This document shows, in pieces, positions 33,879 to 44,381 of a stretch of 64,000 nucleotides of DNA (position 1 is the first letter of the stretch; every line of letters starts with the position of its first letter). Source of the DNA: Brachycybe producta (lineage: Eukaryota; Arthropoda; Diplopoda; Playtdesmida; Andrognathidae). The position numbers were made by a program, and so were the translations under genes. The notes under the pieces are model-generated. The model worked only from the letters and a program-made list of their open reading frames with translations. It was not told the origin of the DNA and did not search any database. The stretch lies in NCBI GenBank assembly GCA_036925085.1, contig JAUPFP010000054.1, positions 1,054,001 through 1,118,000 on the forward strand, read 5' to 3'.

Positions 33879-35164
33879 ATGGCCGCGTACAGGTTATTTG
33901 TATTTTCTGGTAGTTTATTTGCTAAAAATGTATTATTAATTTATTTTATACTCTTTTATCTGTCAGTACGGACGCATAGAATGCAGTTTGTACCTTTGGA
34001 AGAGATAAGTATCTTTTTATAATATAAATACGCTCATTTTCTTTGTATGTTTTCGTTTTTAAGATATTCGTTTATTAAGATGATTTATGCTGTATTATAC
34101 TAGCATATGCTTATTAGAATTTTCATAGCGCATGCGCATTGGTTAGTAATAGGAAAGTGATAGCAGGTTTGCGTTAGCAGCGCCATCTATTGATCACCAA
34201 TGGAAACTGGCCTTGAGAAGTAGCTTTCACTTGCTATCACTTTCCTATATAAACCAATGCGCATGCGCTATGAAAATTCTAATAAGCAAATGATAGTGTT
34301 TAATGGGAAGTAATGGTCTTAAGATTTATGGACAGCTGATATTCGAACTCTGATTATTAAGTCTTTCAGGTGGAGATGAATTCTTTTGATTGGCAGCCAC
34401 GTGTATAGCCTCTAATCGAAGACTGTGGTGGAGGTGTTTGCGCCGAAGGCGTGAAATAAAGCGAAACGCTACACAATCCTCCTGCATAAAGTTTATTGAA
34501 AGAATAACCGAAATTAGAAACAGGCAGTTAGAAATAGAAGAGAACTTCAATTGGATCCGCCCTTTTTATGACGACCGGCAACTTCTAATTGGTTTGTTGT
34601 GTGGTTCGACGTTGAAAAGGGCGGAGCATGTGACGTCAGACTACATAACCACCCAATTAGAAGTTGCCGGTCGGCATAACAAGGGCGCGGAGCCAACTGA
34701 AGTTCTCTCCTATTTCTAACTGCCTGTAATTAGAAAGTGTTTTAGAAACTAGAAGGGTAGCCCAATCATTTAAGGCGATTCTCATGTTGATTTCTTTCAA
34801 AATAAACTTTTTTAATGGACAAAAATTAAAAAAAATTATCACTTGCTTAAAGTTTTCCACTGACATAAGAAGCTTATTTTGAAAAATTACCCTTCTAGTT
34901 TCTAAATTACATTTAAAGTTTCTCTTCATTTTGCACCTGAGAGATATTTACACTCTTAGAGGCGATGTCAATAATAAAAATGTTCGTCTTTTGACCCTGA
35001 AACGATTATTAATTTTTCTTTTCATCTTCACCTCTTTTTACTTGTGGCTTTGGATTTTTTCTTTAGAAAAATACTACTTCCAAACTATTATAACAAACGA
35101 TTGTACGCATGGTAAGAGTGGAAAACGATTGCTAGATCAAGAGAATGTTGTTAAACAGCTTTAA
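33879..35164 (+). CDS. Possible small single-pass membrane protein
   Basis: Not recognised. Exons 33879-34008 and 35067-35164 join in frame to 75 residues, starting at an ATG inside AAGATGGCCGC, a typical YY1-like start context. Residues about 16-32 (KNVLLIYFILFYLSV) look like one membrane helix, followed by a basic and polar tail. The intron of about 1.06 kb contains a fold-back, a family M element and a family R copy. An earlier donor (TACAG/GTTATT, 33892) and a further donor in exon 2 (GCATG/GTAAGA) give other readings, so both structure and reality are uncertain. Confidence 0.3.
34109..34287. repeat. Fold-back element with about 60-bp inverted arms
   Basis: GCTTATTAGAATTTTCATAG and its exact complement bound the element; the arms continue through GCGCATGCGCATTGGTT and, after a short mismatch, GGAAAGTGATAGCA. 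The centre contains GCGCCATCTATTGATC, a motif repeated near 40.3, 40.9 and 51.5 kb. Confidence 0.75.
34519..34724. mobile_element. Family M element
   Basis: Termini ACAGGCAGTTAG / CTAACTGCCTGT flanked by direct repeats AATTAGAA (8 bp). The interior holds TCCGCCCTTTTTATGACG and its inverted partner, and TGACGTCAGAC. Confidence 0.75.
34725..34950. repeat. Family R element (short copy)
   Basis: TTTTAGAAACTAGAAGGGTA left, TACCCTTCTAGTTTCTAAAT right. The family M element above appears inserted in its left outer arm (matching sequence resumes at 34330-34380). Confidence 0.65.
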
Positions 35165-35531
35165 AAATCATTTTTATTTCCGTTTCAGTACTGGTTTAAC
35201 AAAGTGATAGGTTTTACAAGAGTGTAACGGGTGATTAGATACTACAATAAAGATATTAAATGAATGCAAACACGTTAACAGGAGAGAAGTATCACATTTC
35301 AATTTAAGTAAACGTTGGTTTTGTATTAATTTTTATTGTTTGTGCGAATCTTCACCACTGCTTACTCGCTCGTCCCTTCAAAGATAAATAATATTAGAAA
35401 CATTTGTCGGGTACTCTTTCGATTAGGAACCGCTAGCCTCCAGCTCCAAGCTGCACGATTTCCTGCATAGAGGCTAAGCAGCGGCTAATCAAAAGAATAT
35501 ATCCATATTTTTCTACCGATTTAAAAAATTC
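35165..35531. other. Intergenic interval
   Basis: No exon recognised. A short imperfect inverted repeat (CGATTAGGAACCGCTAGCCT with GGCTAATC) lies at 35419-35490. Confidence 0.4.
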
Positions 35532-38500
35532 TTACTCCGATTTAGGAGTGTTCCGATTCATGGTGGGAATGTCGTCGTAATTGTTGCTGTTCTGAACGTG
35601 CAAAACGGCTCTGCGCACGTCTGCCGAATAAAGACGGCTGGAATCGGAGATGAATATCTGTTTGAAAAGGAATAGAATTGAAAAGACATCCTCTCATAGG
35701 TCTATGTATGGTATTTTTTTGTAACCTCTCGAACTCCGAAGTAATCCTTTGCTTTGACAAAACGTGTTTTAAGCAGAAACAGAAGAGCGAGGCAAACGTC
35801 TACAAAGGTCCTTTCCCTCCACTCGTGATACAATAGTTGGTCCCAAACAAAAAGCAATGCATTGTGGTTAACAGCACTCGCAAATCCCTTAAAGAAACAG
35901 AATTAAAACGGAAGTTAAGAGTTGCTCGAAGAAGCAAATGTTCGAACCTCTGCGATCCATTTTCGAACAAAGGCGGTCGTATCAGTTAAAATAGCGAGAC
36001 ACTCTTTTGGAATGTCATTTCGGGACTTCCCTTTTAATTTCACAAACATTTTATTCGCTTCGGATCTGTTTGCGTGAAGAGTTTGAGCCGGAAAGTCCTA
36101 AATATAGGGAAAAGATAAACGCCTGAAATTTTTAAATAACCATTTCGCGTATGTAATCAAAGGAAATTTTAATTCACAAAAATGTTTTAAGGTGTAAACT
36201 TCGGCTCTCATATTCCGTTTTTCCGGTACAAAAAAAAAGAGAAACCTGAATGTGTTATAGAAACTAGAAAAGTTGCTCAATCCTTTAAGGGAATTTTCAT
36301 GTTGATATCTTTCAAAATAAACTTTTTTATAGGCAAAAATTAAAAAATATCGTCTGCTTAAAATTGAATCATTTTCAAACTGACATAAAAATGTTTATTT
36401 TGAAAGATAAACAACATTAATAATATTCTTGATTGAGCTACCTTTCTAGTTTCTAAGACACGTTCAAGTATCTCTTCGCTTTGCACCTGAAAGATAGAAT
36501 AATCAGAGTTCAAGAGGCGCCGTTTACACGTTAAAATCAACAAAGCATCTAAACGGTGTTCAGAAATTCCTGTAGTTATATTTTTAGTCGGCTTTCGTGA
36601 CGTTCAACGTTAGAAAAAAACAACATTAAAGTTTGATAACATTTTTTCACCTTAGCGTTAATCCAGATATTGTTTTTCATTGCTTTTTGAACACTGTGAT
36701 AAAGATTGGAATCCCATTCTCTCCAGATTCGGATAACTTCTTCGGCCATCTTGAAGATACGTTCGGGAGTTGGGATACAATGACGAGTAATCAGCTCCAG
36801 AAACATGGCCAACTCCATCGCGTGCGCGTCTTCCGGTTTAGATAATACGGGAGGACTCCTCTTGCCATTCTTTTCTCGTACTTTTAATCCGTGCGTGTCG
36901 TTCTTCTCACCGATTCCTTTAACCGAATATCCGAACGTAAGTTGAATTGGAAAGACCCACAGAACAAGAACGGGATCGAACGACTTGTTGTAGACCTGAA
37001 GAACGTTTAAAACTCTTGCAGCTTCGATTTGTTTCTCTTCTGTGTTTTGCAGACGTAAAACTCGGTCGTAAGTCTGTGCGAGTAATCGGATCATAACTTT
37101 TTTAATATTTCATGTTTTGTGGTCAAGAAAATCTATGAGAACATTTTTAAGAAGCAAAATTAAGAAAAATTTTAGTGTTTTAGGAACTAGAAGAGTAATT
37201 CAAGTACTTAATGGTGTTTTCGTGTTGATATCTTTCAAAATAAGCTTTTTGTGAAGTTTGAAAATTACCGAACTTTAAGCAAACAATATTTTTTCATTTT
37301 TTTGTCTATAAAAAGTTTATTTTGAAAGATACCAATATTAAAAATACTGTTAAAGTGATTCGGTTACCATTCTAGTTTCTAACACTTTCAAGTTCTCATT
37401 AGTGTTGCTTTATTTATTCATACGCAATACGGTTTGTAACTAGAAGAGTAAACGACGTTTGCAAAGATAATTTTCACGATGATACCGTAGAAAATTTATC
37501 GACCTTTTTTTCTTCTTTTACTCTTCCGGTTTCGTATGAATCTTAAAATTCTTTCGGTACAATTGCTTAAAAAAAGCGTTCTCATAGTTTTTCTCTGATA
37601 ATTCATCTGCACCTCTTTGACTGCAGTGTCGATCTGACTCGAAACGAACGATCGAATCGCACCATTCACTACTAGATCCACTGATTGACGACGAACCGTT
37701 TTGATGAACTGTGACCTCCAGGAATCTTCTATCTCGCCGAGACTTCGAGAGAAATAAAGTGTGGTCACTCGTACGTTATTATTTAAACTTATTCCTTCTT
37801 TTATACGTTAATTCCTTTGTAAACTTGTCCTTCTCTTTCGTGAAGAAAAATTCTTTGAGAAGGAGAATCCTCAGCGGTGACGGTAATGAATAATTCTTAT
37901 CTCTAAATATTCTAAACAAGTGTTTTGTTCGTTGAGGTTCGTAACGGCAAACTTCGACCAATGCTTGACCCATAATGTCCGTTTCCTTATCCCACATTTC
38001 GATCTCTTTATCCCGTTCGCTGTCAAATTTCACCATTTTTTCTTTTGAACTTTGTTTCACCTGCGAATTCTACATAAAAGGTTTGGCCAAAATATGGATT
38101 TTTATTCAGTATTGAAAACAGAAAACTCCTCAATTATAGTCTCACTTTGCTATTTGCATCTTTTATTTGTCGATTGACACCGTCTTCGAAAACTGTTCTC
38201 GACTGCGTCACGAAATTACCCAATGGTGTCACACTGGAGTATTCCAAAAGCGGTTTCCCATAGTTTTGCTTCTCGATGATTCTCTCAAGGTGCACGCTCA
38301 TTCTCGCTTTTGTCTCTTCTAAAAGAGAATTCTTTTCCTGAGACGTCAACCGTTCCTTCGGGGAAAGTAACGGATTCGATTTAATATCGTTATCGTTAAA
38401 TGAAAAAAAGTGGACAGATTTCTAACCAATAAGTTTAAATTGTAGTCTGAATTCGGAAAGTGTTTGCTGACGTACGGAAACCCCAAAAGACTGTAAGTTA

Positions 38501-38742
38501 TTTGCCGCCGTTTATCATCTTTTGCATTGTGAAAATCTGTTTCTAGCTTCGATGCGAGTTCAGTGGCGATTTTCTCAGTCACCTGCCAAGAAACGCAAAC
38601 ATTATGGTTTCTACTTTTGATAACTGTTTGGCTTTGGTGTCACTGCGACCTCATCTAGAGGCGATCCTGGCTTAGATAGAACATATGCGCAACCGTTCAA
38701 CCAAGAACAACCGTAAAGCGGTCGTTCTGAAGTAATGCTCAT
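35532..38742 (-). CDS. Unnamed protein with TBC-like helical C-terminus
   Basis: I do not recognise a named family. Nine exons: 38650-38742, 38427-38582, 38146-38355, 37789-38069, 37561-37742, 36651-37096, 35948-36097, 35726-35887, 35532-35657; 601 residues with all phases consistent. The first exon is tentative. The protein looks helical and soluble, with a charged middle (SERDKEIEMWDKETDIMGQA). The C-terminal segment VNHNALLFVWDQLL...VCLALLFLLKTRFVKAKDY, then IFISDSSRLYSADVRRAVL, resembles the last helices of TBC (Rab-GAP) domains, but the catalytic IxxDxxR and YxQ fingers are not seen, so GAP activity should not be assumed. The start ATG falls ten bases beyond the SPRING1 stop on the same strand. 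Introns 5 and 6 carry family R elements. Confidence 0.75.
36110..36560. repeat. Family R element in intron 6 of the TBC-like gene
   Basis: TATAGAAACTAGAAAAGTTG left arm, CTACCTTTCTAGTTTCTAAG right arm, outer arms GGTGTAAAC and GTTTACACGTTAAAATC both present. Confidence 0.7.
37140..37425. repeat. Family R element in intron 5 of the TBC-like gene
   Basis: TTTAGGAACTAGAAGAGTAA left, TTACCATTCTAGTTTCTAAC right. Confidence 0.65.
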
Positions 38743-38752
38743 CACTGTTCGA

Positions 38753-40226
38753 TCAGTGACGTGACGACGAGTGAAGCAATTCGGGTCTGTATTCACCGTA
38801 GCAGTGTTTATACCGCGGATCTCTGTACGAATTTTCGTGTTGAACGCTCTGTTAGGGAGAAATCGAAACGGTTGCCGAATATAATCAAATTTGAGGTAAA
38901 ACTTTACAATTACAAAACTCATTAGAAAAAGTGTAAACGTTATTGGAACTCTGGTTATTATTTTTTTTTGAGAAGCAAAAGTAAGAGAAAATTGGAAGTG
39001 TTTTAGAAACTAGAAGGGTAACACAATCACTAAAGAGTATTTTCGTGTTGATATCTTTCAAAATAAACTTTTTATGTCTTAAGTTTGAAAATGATATTAT
39101 GTTAATTTTTGTCTATAAAAAGTTTATTTTGAACAATATCCACATTTCAATTTCTCTTCAGTATTACTATTTTAAAACACAGAATAAATTGTTTCGGATT
39201 TTTTTTTTCAGCGACATTTTGTGAAAATGATTTTTAAATTGCTTTATAAAGTTTATTTTGAAGGATATTCTTATTGAGAGTTTAGAAAATTCCCCTACCA
39301 TTCTAGTTTCTAACTATCTTCAAATTTATCATTAAAATTGCTTCTAAAACAATATTTAATTCTTCATATCATTTTCTAACTTCTAAACATTAAAACAATT
39401 CCAAAAAAGAACCTGTGAAGACGTTCGACACTTGACCAAACACAATTCGTAATGATCTTTGATCGTCGAGAAGAGTAAATGAAAGTTTCCACTCGCTCTG
39501 TCCAAAACTTCCTGAAGTAAAGACTTCTGTGTTTAAGAGAAAAAACAGTTCGTTATAACGAAGAAACGAGTGGATTATGATCACTCTTAAGAACTCAAAA
39601 GTGAATGTATAGAGACGATAAACCTTATCCGGATGAAGACAACAAGAAATACAATACTCGTAGACGCTGCAGCAATGATTTTGATGACAAGTGTCGCAAG
39701 AGTATCGTTTTGTGGTCACAGAATTCACGTCACAGCATCCGGAAGAAAGAACACCTTGTCTTAGACACACGTATCCTTTATCGTCGGCCAACAACACTTT
39801 GCCTTGAACAGAGTTTCGACAGTTGACGACAATCGAACGAGAAGAACCATAAGTCGGTTCCGAACTACGATCCTTCGAAGACGTTCGATTGTTGTTTTTG
39901 TCGTCGTCGTCGTTCTCGACGACGTCTTCTTCGACTTCGTTTGATTGCCAATGGAATGGTTTTCGAGAGAACGTAACGTCAACTTCTTCTGATCTGTCTT
40001 TGTCCTCCTTTTCGTTGAAACGAACCTGAAGAAGACAAAAAAAAAAAAACAAGGTTGAAAGTGTCGATGTTTGTTTACATGCGTTGTCATGACAACCATG
40101 CACGAGTCTCGGATACATCCACACCTGTTTCGTGACGCTGATGATGAAATAGACGACAGCAATTGTCAGAATGGTAAACAGAATTATTCTCGTCCTCAAT
40201 GTTCGCACGATTTTGCGAAACAACAT
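38753..40226 (-). CDS. SPRING1: SREBP regulating gene protein (SPRING)
   Basis: Golgi membrane protein that licenses site-1 protease and so SREBP processing. Four exons: 40125-40226, 39624-40025, 39413-39526, 38753-38848; 237 residues. One N-terminal membrane helix (about residues 14-30) follows a basic start, giving type II topology. The luminal domain has the cysteine-rich signature CRNSVQGK, GYVC, SSGCCDVN, CDTCHQNHCCSVYEYC, SCCL at about residues 110-165. Then come LLFSTIKDHYELCLVKCRTSSQ and the last-exon block SVQHENSYRDP...CYGEY, essentially the human motif. An acidic, low-complexity stretch (EEDVVENDDDDKNNN) between the helix and the Cys-rich domain is longer than in vertebrates. Intron 3 holds a family R copy. 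The gene is divergent from RNFT. Confidence 0.95.
38925..39360. repeat. Family R element(s) in SPRING1 intron 3
   Basis: TTTTAGAAACTAGAAGGGTA at the left; two right arms (near 39145 and 39300) imply a partial second copy. Confidence 0.6.
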
Positions 40227-40414
40227 TTAAAGGTGATTGTTTTCGTCTTCTTAAACGCATGTACATGTATTATAACTAAAACAATAAATGTTGCTTAATG
40301 TTGTCAATAGATGGCGGTGTCCTATGTTACTAGCTAGAGCTAAGCACTGTCATCTATTGACTATAACAGGCAACGGGAAGGATTCATTCTTTTTATTAAA
40401 TGTTTATATAAAAG

Positions 40415-40608
40415 ACAGGCATCTGTAGACAGCTTCAGAATTTCCTTGGCTCCGCCCTTTTATGAGCATCATTAATTTCTAATTAGTTTATTATTGGGTC
40501 TGATGTTACGTGCCCAGTCCTTTTTATTTCTAATTGGTTGATTTTTGGTCTGACGCTCATAAAAAGGGCGAAGCCAAAGAAATTCTGAAGCTGTCTACAG
40601 ATGCCTGT
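40415..40608. mobile_element. Family M element with 9-bp target duplication
   Basis: Termini ACAGGCATCTGTAGAC / GTCTACAGATGCCTGT flanked by ATATAAAAG at 40406-40414 and 40609-40617, a perfect 9-bp duplication. Interior blocks GGCTCCGCCCTTTTATGAGC and its inverse are well preserved. Confidence 0.85.
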
Positions 40609-40699
40609 ATATAAAAGTAGTTCAACTCCATATTTGAGGTGCAAAAGTCATGGATGAGCGATAGTCTCCTTATCTTCCTTAGGATAAAGAGGCTATGCC

Positions 40700-40862
40700 T
40701 CTACATAACACCGGCGGTTGGAGACAGCATTAACGATTTTTCATCAAACCAATTAGAGATTGCCGTTCCTCATAAAAGGGCGGGGCTTATGACATCCGAC
40801 CATTATCAAACCAATTTAGAAACGGGGAAAATGAATTGTTAATGCTGTCTGCACTTGCCTGT
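40700..40862. mobile_element. Family M element (decayed copy)
   Basis: Contains CCTCATAAAAGGGCGGGGC and ends TGCACTTGCCTGT; the left terminus is eroded, so no target duplication is visible. Confidence 0.55.
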
Positions 40863-41296
40863 TAACGTAACATGTTTTTATATAAGGCTCAACTGTTGTC
40901 TGTTAATTTCAATAGATGGCGCTATCGTTCCAAGAACGTTCTTGGGAGAAGCTGATGCAGGACACGAAAAGAAACGTCCATTGATTTGATTTGATTTTGA
41001 TAAAAAATGTTGAAATGATGTGCGAAACAATCATTTAATCGCTTCATTTACTATTTATTTATAACATATTTGGTTGAGAATTACTTTCTGACTGAGTAGT
41101 TAAGACGAAGTTTAATTAAGAGCGAAACGTTGTTGTTTTCATGTGAGTCGTCATCCTCATCGATTTGGGTCTAAAGTTCATTTCCTTCTTTATATTGAGT
41201 ATTGTTCTCAATTAATTTCCCCTCCTGGCTGTCTAAAGTGTTGTTTTCTTGTTGTTTGATATTTACAGTTCTCTAATGAAGACGTAGATCGAAAAA

Positions 41297-43653
41297 ATGG
41301 CTGGTGAAAGATCGACGAATCGTGGTTCTGGAGGTAGATTTCCTTGGTCATCGACATTGCAGCCTCTTTTTGGAGCATCAGGTGTAGGAGGAGGAGGATC
41401 AAATACGGCTTCGACATCCAGATCGGTTCACCTTATTCCTCCGAGTCATAGTCCGTCTTCGAGAGGAATAAGAGACGATATTCAAGACGTAATACGTGGT
41501 CTCGGTCCTCTGGTCGAACAATCTCATAATCTGAGCCTCGGAACATGGTTACGACACAGCAACAACAACGGGGGAGGTGTAGGAAATAACGAACAGCGTG
41601 GAAGTCAGAATCCTTCGAGTTCTTCTGCCGTTCATACAGACGTTAGACCAGATGTGGTGGTCAGTATTGACAATGTGGGACTGGATGGTGGAGGTGGCGA
41701 CGGAGGAGGAGGAGGAAGTGGAGGTGGAGGATCGGACGATGGTTCGCAGGATTCGACGATGGGACAGTATGCCGAAGCTACGAGACATAGTCCGGAACTG
41801 AGAACGGCCATTGCTGTCATCGAGAAATATATGCCCTTCTTTCTCATTCTGTTGGCTAAACTAATATTCGATCATAAGTTGGGTACGGAAAAAAAAATCT
41901 TAAGAAGGAGAAAATGACAAGAAAAGTCTCCCGATTTCAATTTCTCGAGAAAAGAAACGTTCAATCAAACAAGTTTCTTTTATTTATTTCTCCAAAGGTA
42001 TTTTAGTTTTGTTCGGTTTAGTGATCACTTTTTTTCATGCAAATTCAGTCATCCGAAGAGAAGTAGGGAAACAGGTTCGTTTTAGTTCTCATTTCTTCTT
42101 TTGTTTCTTTCATAGCGTCGCTTTATTTCCGTTTTAATTTTTCTGTTTCATCAGGGAAAGCGAAGTGTCCGATGTCTTCTCTCGGTCATCGTAAATCTCC
42201 TCACCTGCATCTTTTTTCTGCTTTTCTTCGTGTTCGAGTCAGACAAGCTTTACTACAAGTAAAGGAAAAGTTTAGTTCGTTCGGAGTGGATCGATTTAAA
42301 TCATGATTTAATAACAAAAAAATTAGCAACAACATAAAAATGAATTGATTTAAATCACATTTTTATATTCTTTTTAAAATTTGTCGTTTTTCTTTTAAGT
42401 AAAAATGATAAAATGGGCAATTTTATGAAATTTTAAATAAATGCAACAAATCTTTACCCGATTTAAGTAAAAAAAATTATCGATTTAAATAGAAATAATT
42501 CGATTTAAGATTTTTCATGAACTGCTAATTTTGTTTTTTTTACCAAAATGACCATTCTCTTTTTCAGAGGATAAATAAAGAGATATTTGAAAGTGTTTTA
42601 GAAACTAGAAGGGTAGCTCAATCATTTAAGGGTATTTTCATGCGAGCGAGCTACCCTTCTAGTTTCTAAAACACTTTCCAATATCTCTTCATTTTGCACC
42701 TGAAAGATTGAATAATCATAGTTCGAACGGCCCCATTTTCACTCTAAAACCACCTAAAATATGAATCTGATTTAAATCCGCCCTGATCTTGTTCTATCGT
42801 TTCATTTCATAAAAAGATATAACGATTTCGTTTTTTCAGTCTCGTTTTCATGCCACCATTTACGGTCCATCCTCCATCTTTGTGGGATCTTCTTTTCGTA
42901 GTCGGAATCACCGATTTCGTTCTGAAGTTGATCACGGTCGTATGGAAGGCAATCGTCGTTGCTTTACCCGCTTGTATCCTTCCTTTTCAAAAGAAGGCAA
43001 CTTTTTCGTCAGATTTAAATCCGTTCTCTTATCGATTTTCTCGTTTAAATGTTTTTGGTTTCTTTTAGGGTAAATGTTATCTATTCATCGAACAGACGTC
43101 TCAAACATACAGATCTCTGATTCCGATCAGACCGTGGTTGGTATATCTCCTCGAGGCTTACGAGGGGGTCGGTAAATTGGTCGGAATCGTTCTGTGTGCT
43201 GCTTACATCATAGCCAAAGGAACTCACTTGATTCGTGGGTTCAAAGAATGGAGAATCGCACTTTCGAAACTCATGCAGAGCGTTGTCAGTACAAAAGTCC
43301 GCGTTAAGGTATCAAAGAATCGAGTGTTCGTTAATCGGCCCTTTTCTTTTTTAAGACTTACGGCTGTGTTCCGAGCCGAGAACAGATCGAAGCTTCCGGA
43401 AATATGTGTCCCATTTGTCAGGACTGCTTCAGACAACCAACTGTCTTGAATTGCAAGGTGGCGATTCTCGTTAAATTGTTAAATTTTCGTAACTTAGGTT
43501 GATTCGTTTGTTTTTTTGCAGCATATTTTCTGCGAAGAATGCGTTTCACTTTGGTTTGATCGTGAGAGAACGTGTCCCATGTGTAGGACACAAATCGCAG
43601 ACGATCCGACGTGGAGAGACGGTGCAACGTCTTTCTTTCTTCAATTGTTTTAA
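41297..43653 (+). CDS. RNFT: RING finger and transmembrane E3 ubiquitin ligase, RNFT1/RNFT2 type
   Basis: Multi-pass membrane E3 ligase; vertebrate RNFT1 acts in ER-associated degradation. Seven exons: 41297-41882, 41998-42074, 42155-42258, 42840-42996, 43069-43308, 43356-43457, 43522-43653; 465 residues. The N-terminal 170 residues are low-complexity (Ser, Gly, Asn), then [17 protein letters not shown] starts the conserved membrane region with about six hydrophobic segments ([50 protein letters not shown]). A C3HC4 RING follows at about 406-443 (CPIC...C-x-H-x2-C-x2-C...CPMC). It is equally distant by eye from RNFT1 and RNFT2. Intron 4 (42997-43068) needs a GC donor. Intron 3 contains a family R copy. 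Confidence 0.93.
42525..42770. repeat. Family R element, compact palindrome, RNFT intron 3
   Basis: TTAGAAACTAGAAGGGTAGC and GCTACCCTTCTAGTTTCTAA lie only about 30 bases apart, so nearly the whole element is a hairpin. This is the cleanest copy for defining the arm ends. Confidence 0.8.
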
Positions 43654-44381
43654 AAAAAATCCGTATATCATTGAAATAATGTTTTATCCAGTTGAATACG
43701 CTTGAAATCACATGTAGAAACTTTCGTCTATTTAAAACGTTAATGGTTTTTTTCCATTAATGTTGTGGCTGGTTAGAGGCTAGAGCTCTCTGGTCACTTA
43801 GGTCGGCTTCACAAGGACCACTTTGTGGCGCCACATAAATTGGTCGTTTTTAGCGAACACTATTGATTACGTAGGAGGTGTTCACTTAAGCTACTGCCAC
43901 CGGTTTTTTTTGCACAATAGTGGCGACCACCACCTGCCTATCGTTGATGATCAAGGTCAACTTTTATGTGACGCCACAAAGTGGCTCGTGATGTTAAGAA
44001 AGCTATTTACAACTCTGGCCTGTTAATTAGTACAGGTGAGTGGTATGACCTTGATCTTCACAGAGAACAAAATCGATGTTCGCCACTTGTGGCATGGGGG
44101 AAAAAACCAGTGGCTTTGGTTCGTGTGAACACTACGTAATCATTGACTTGTTAAAAACGACCACTTTGTGTGACGCCACAAAGTGGTCCCTGTGAAATCA
44201 TCATAACGTTTATAAACTAGAAAACTTTAGCCTCTAACCAGTCCTTTTTTGATTAGAAAAATTGTAATTATGATTCTATATCACATTTTTAAATTTCCCC
44301 ATATTTTCATCTATTGGTTTTATTTCTGTTTTAAAAAAGGTGTTTTCAAGAGAAAAAAACAATTTAAATAATAAACAAATT
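43654..44381. other. Intergenic interval RNFT / ARL6IP4
   Basis: Tail-to-tail gap mostly filled by the fold-back element at 43801-44197. No exon recognised. Confidence 0.5.
43801..44197. repeat. Large fold-back element with CACTTTGTGGCGCCAC arms
   Basis: Ends GGTCGGCTTCACAAGGACCA and GTGGTCCCTGTGAAATCA. Internal inverted arms GTTTTTAGCGAACACTATTG and CATTGACTTGTTAAAAACGA also pair. Its outer arm equals the 66-base palindrome in B3GLCT intron 1. Confidence 0.65.

Larger units (their letters stand above)
40227..41296. promoter_or_regulatory. Divergent promoter region SPRING1 / RNFT
   Basis: Two family M elements and two AATAGATGGCG repeats lie between the start codons. A pyrimidine-rich acceptor near 41270 (ATTTACAG) followed by a short UTR suggests a 5'UTR intron of RNFT. 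Confidence 0.45.

Noticed and set aside
41549..41847. Minus-strand Ser/Pro-rich open frames under RNFT exon 1
   Set aside because: Antisense shadows of the Gly/Ser-rich low-complexity N-terminus of RNFT.
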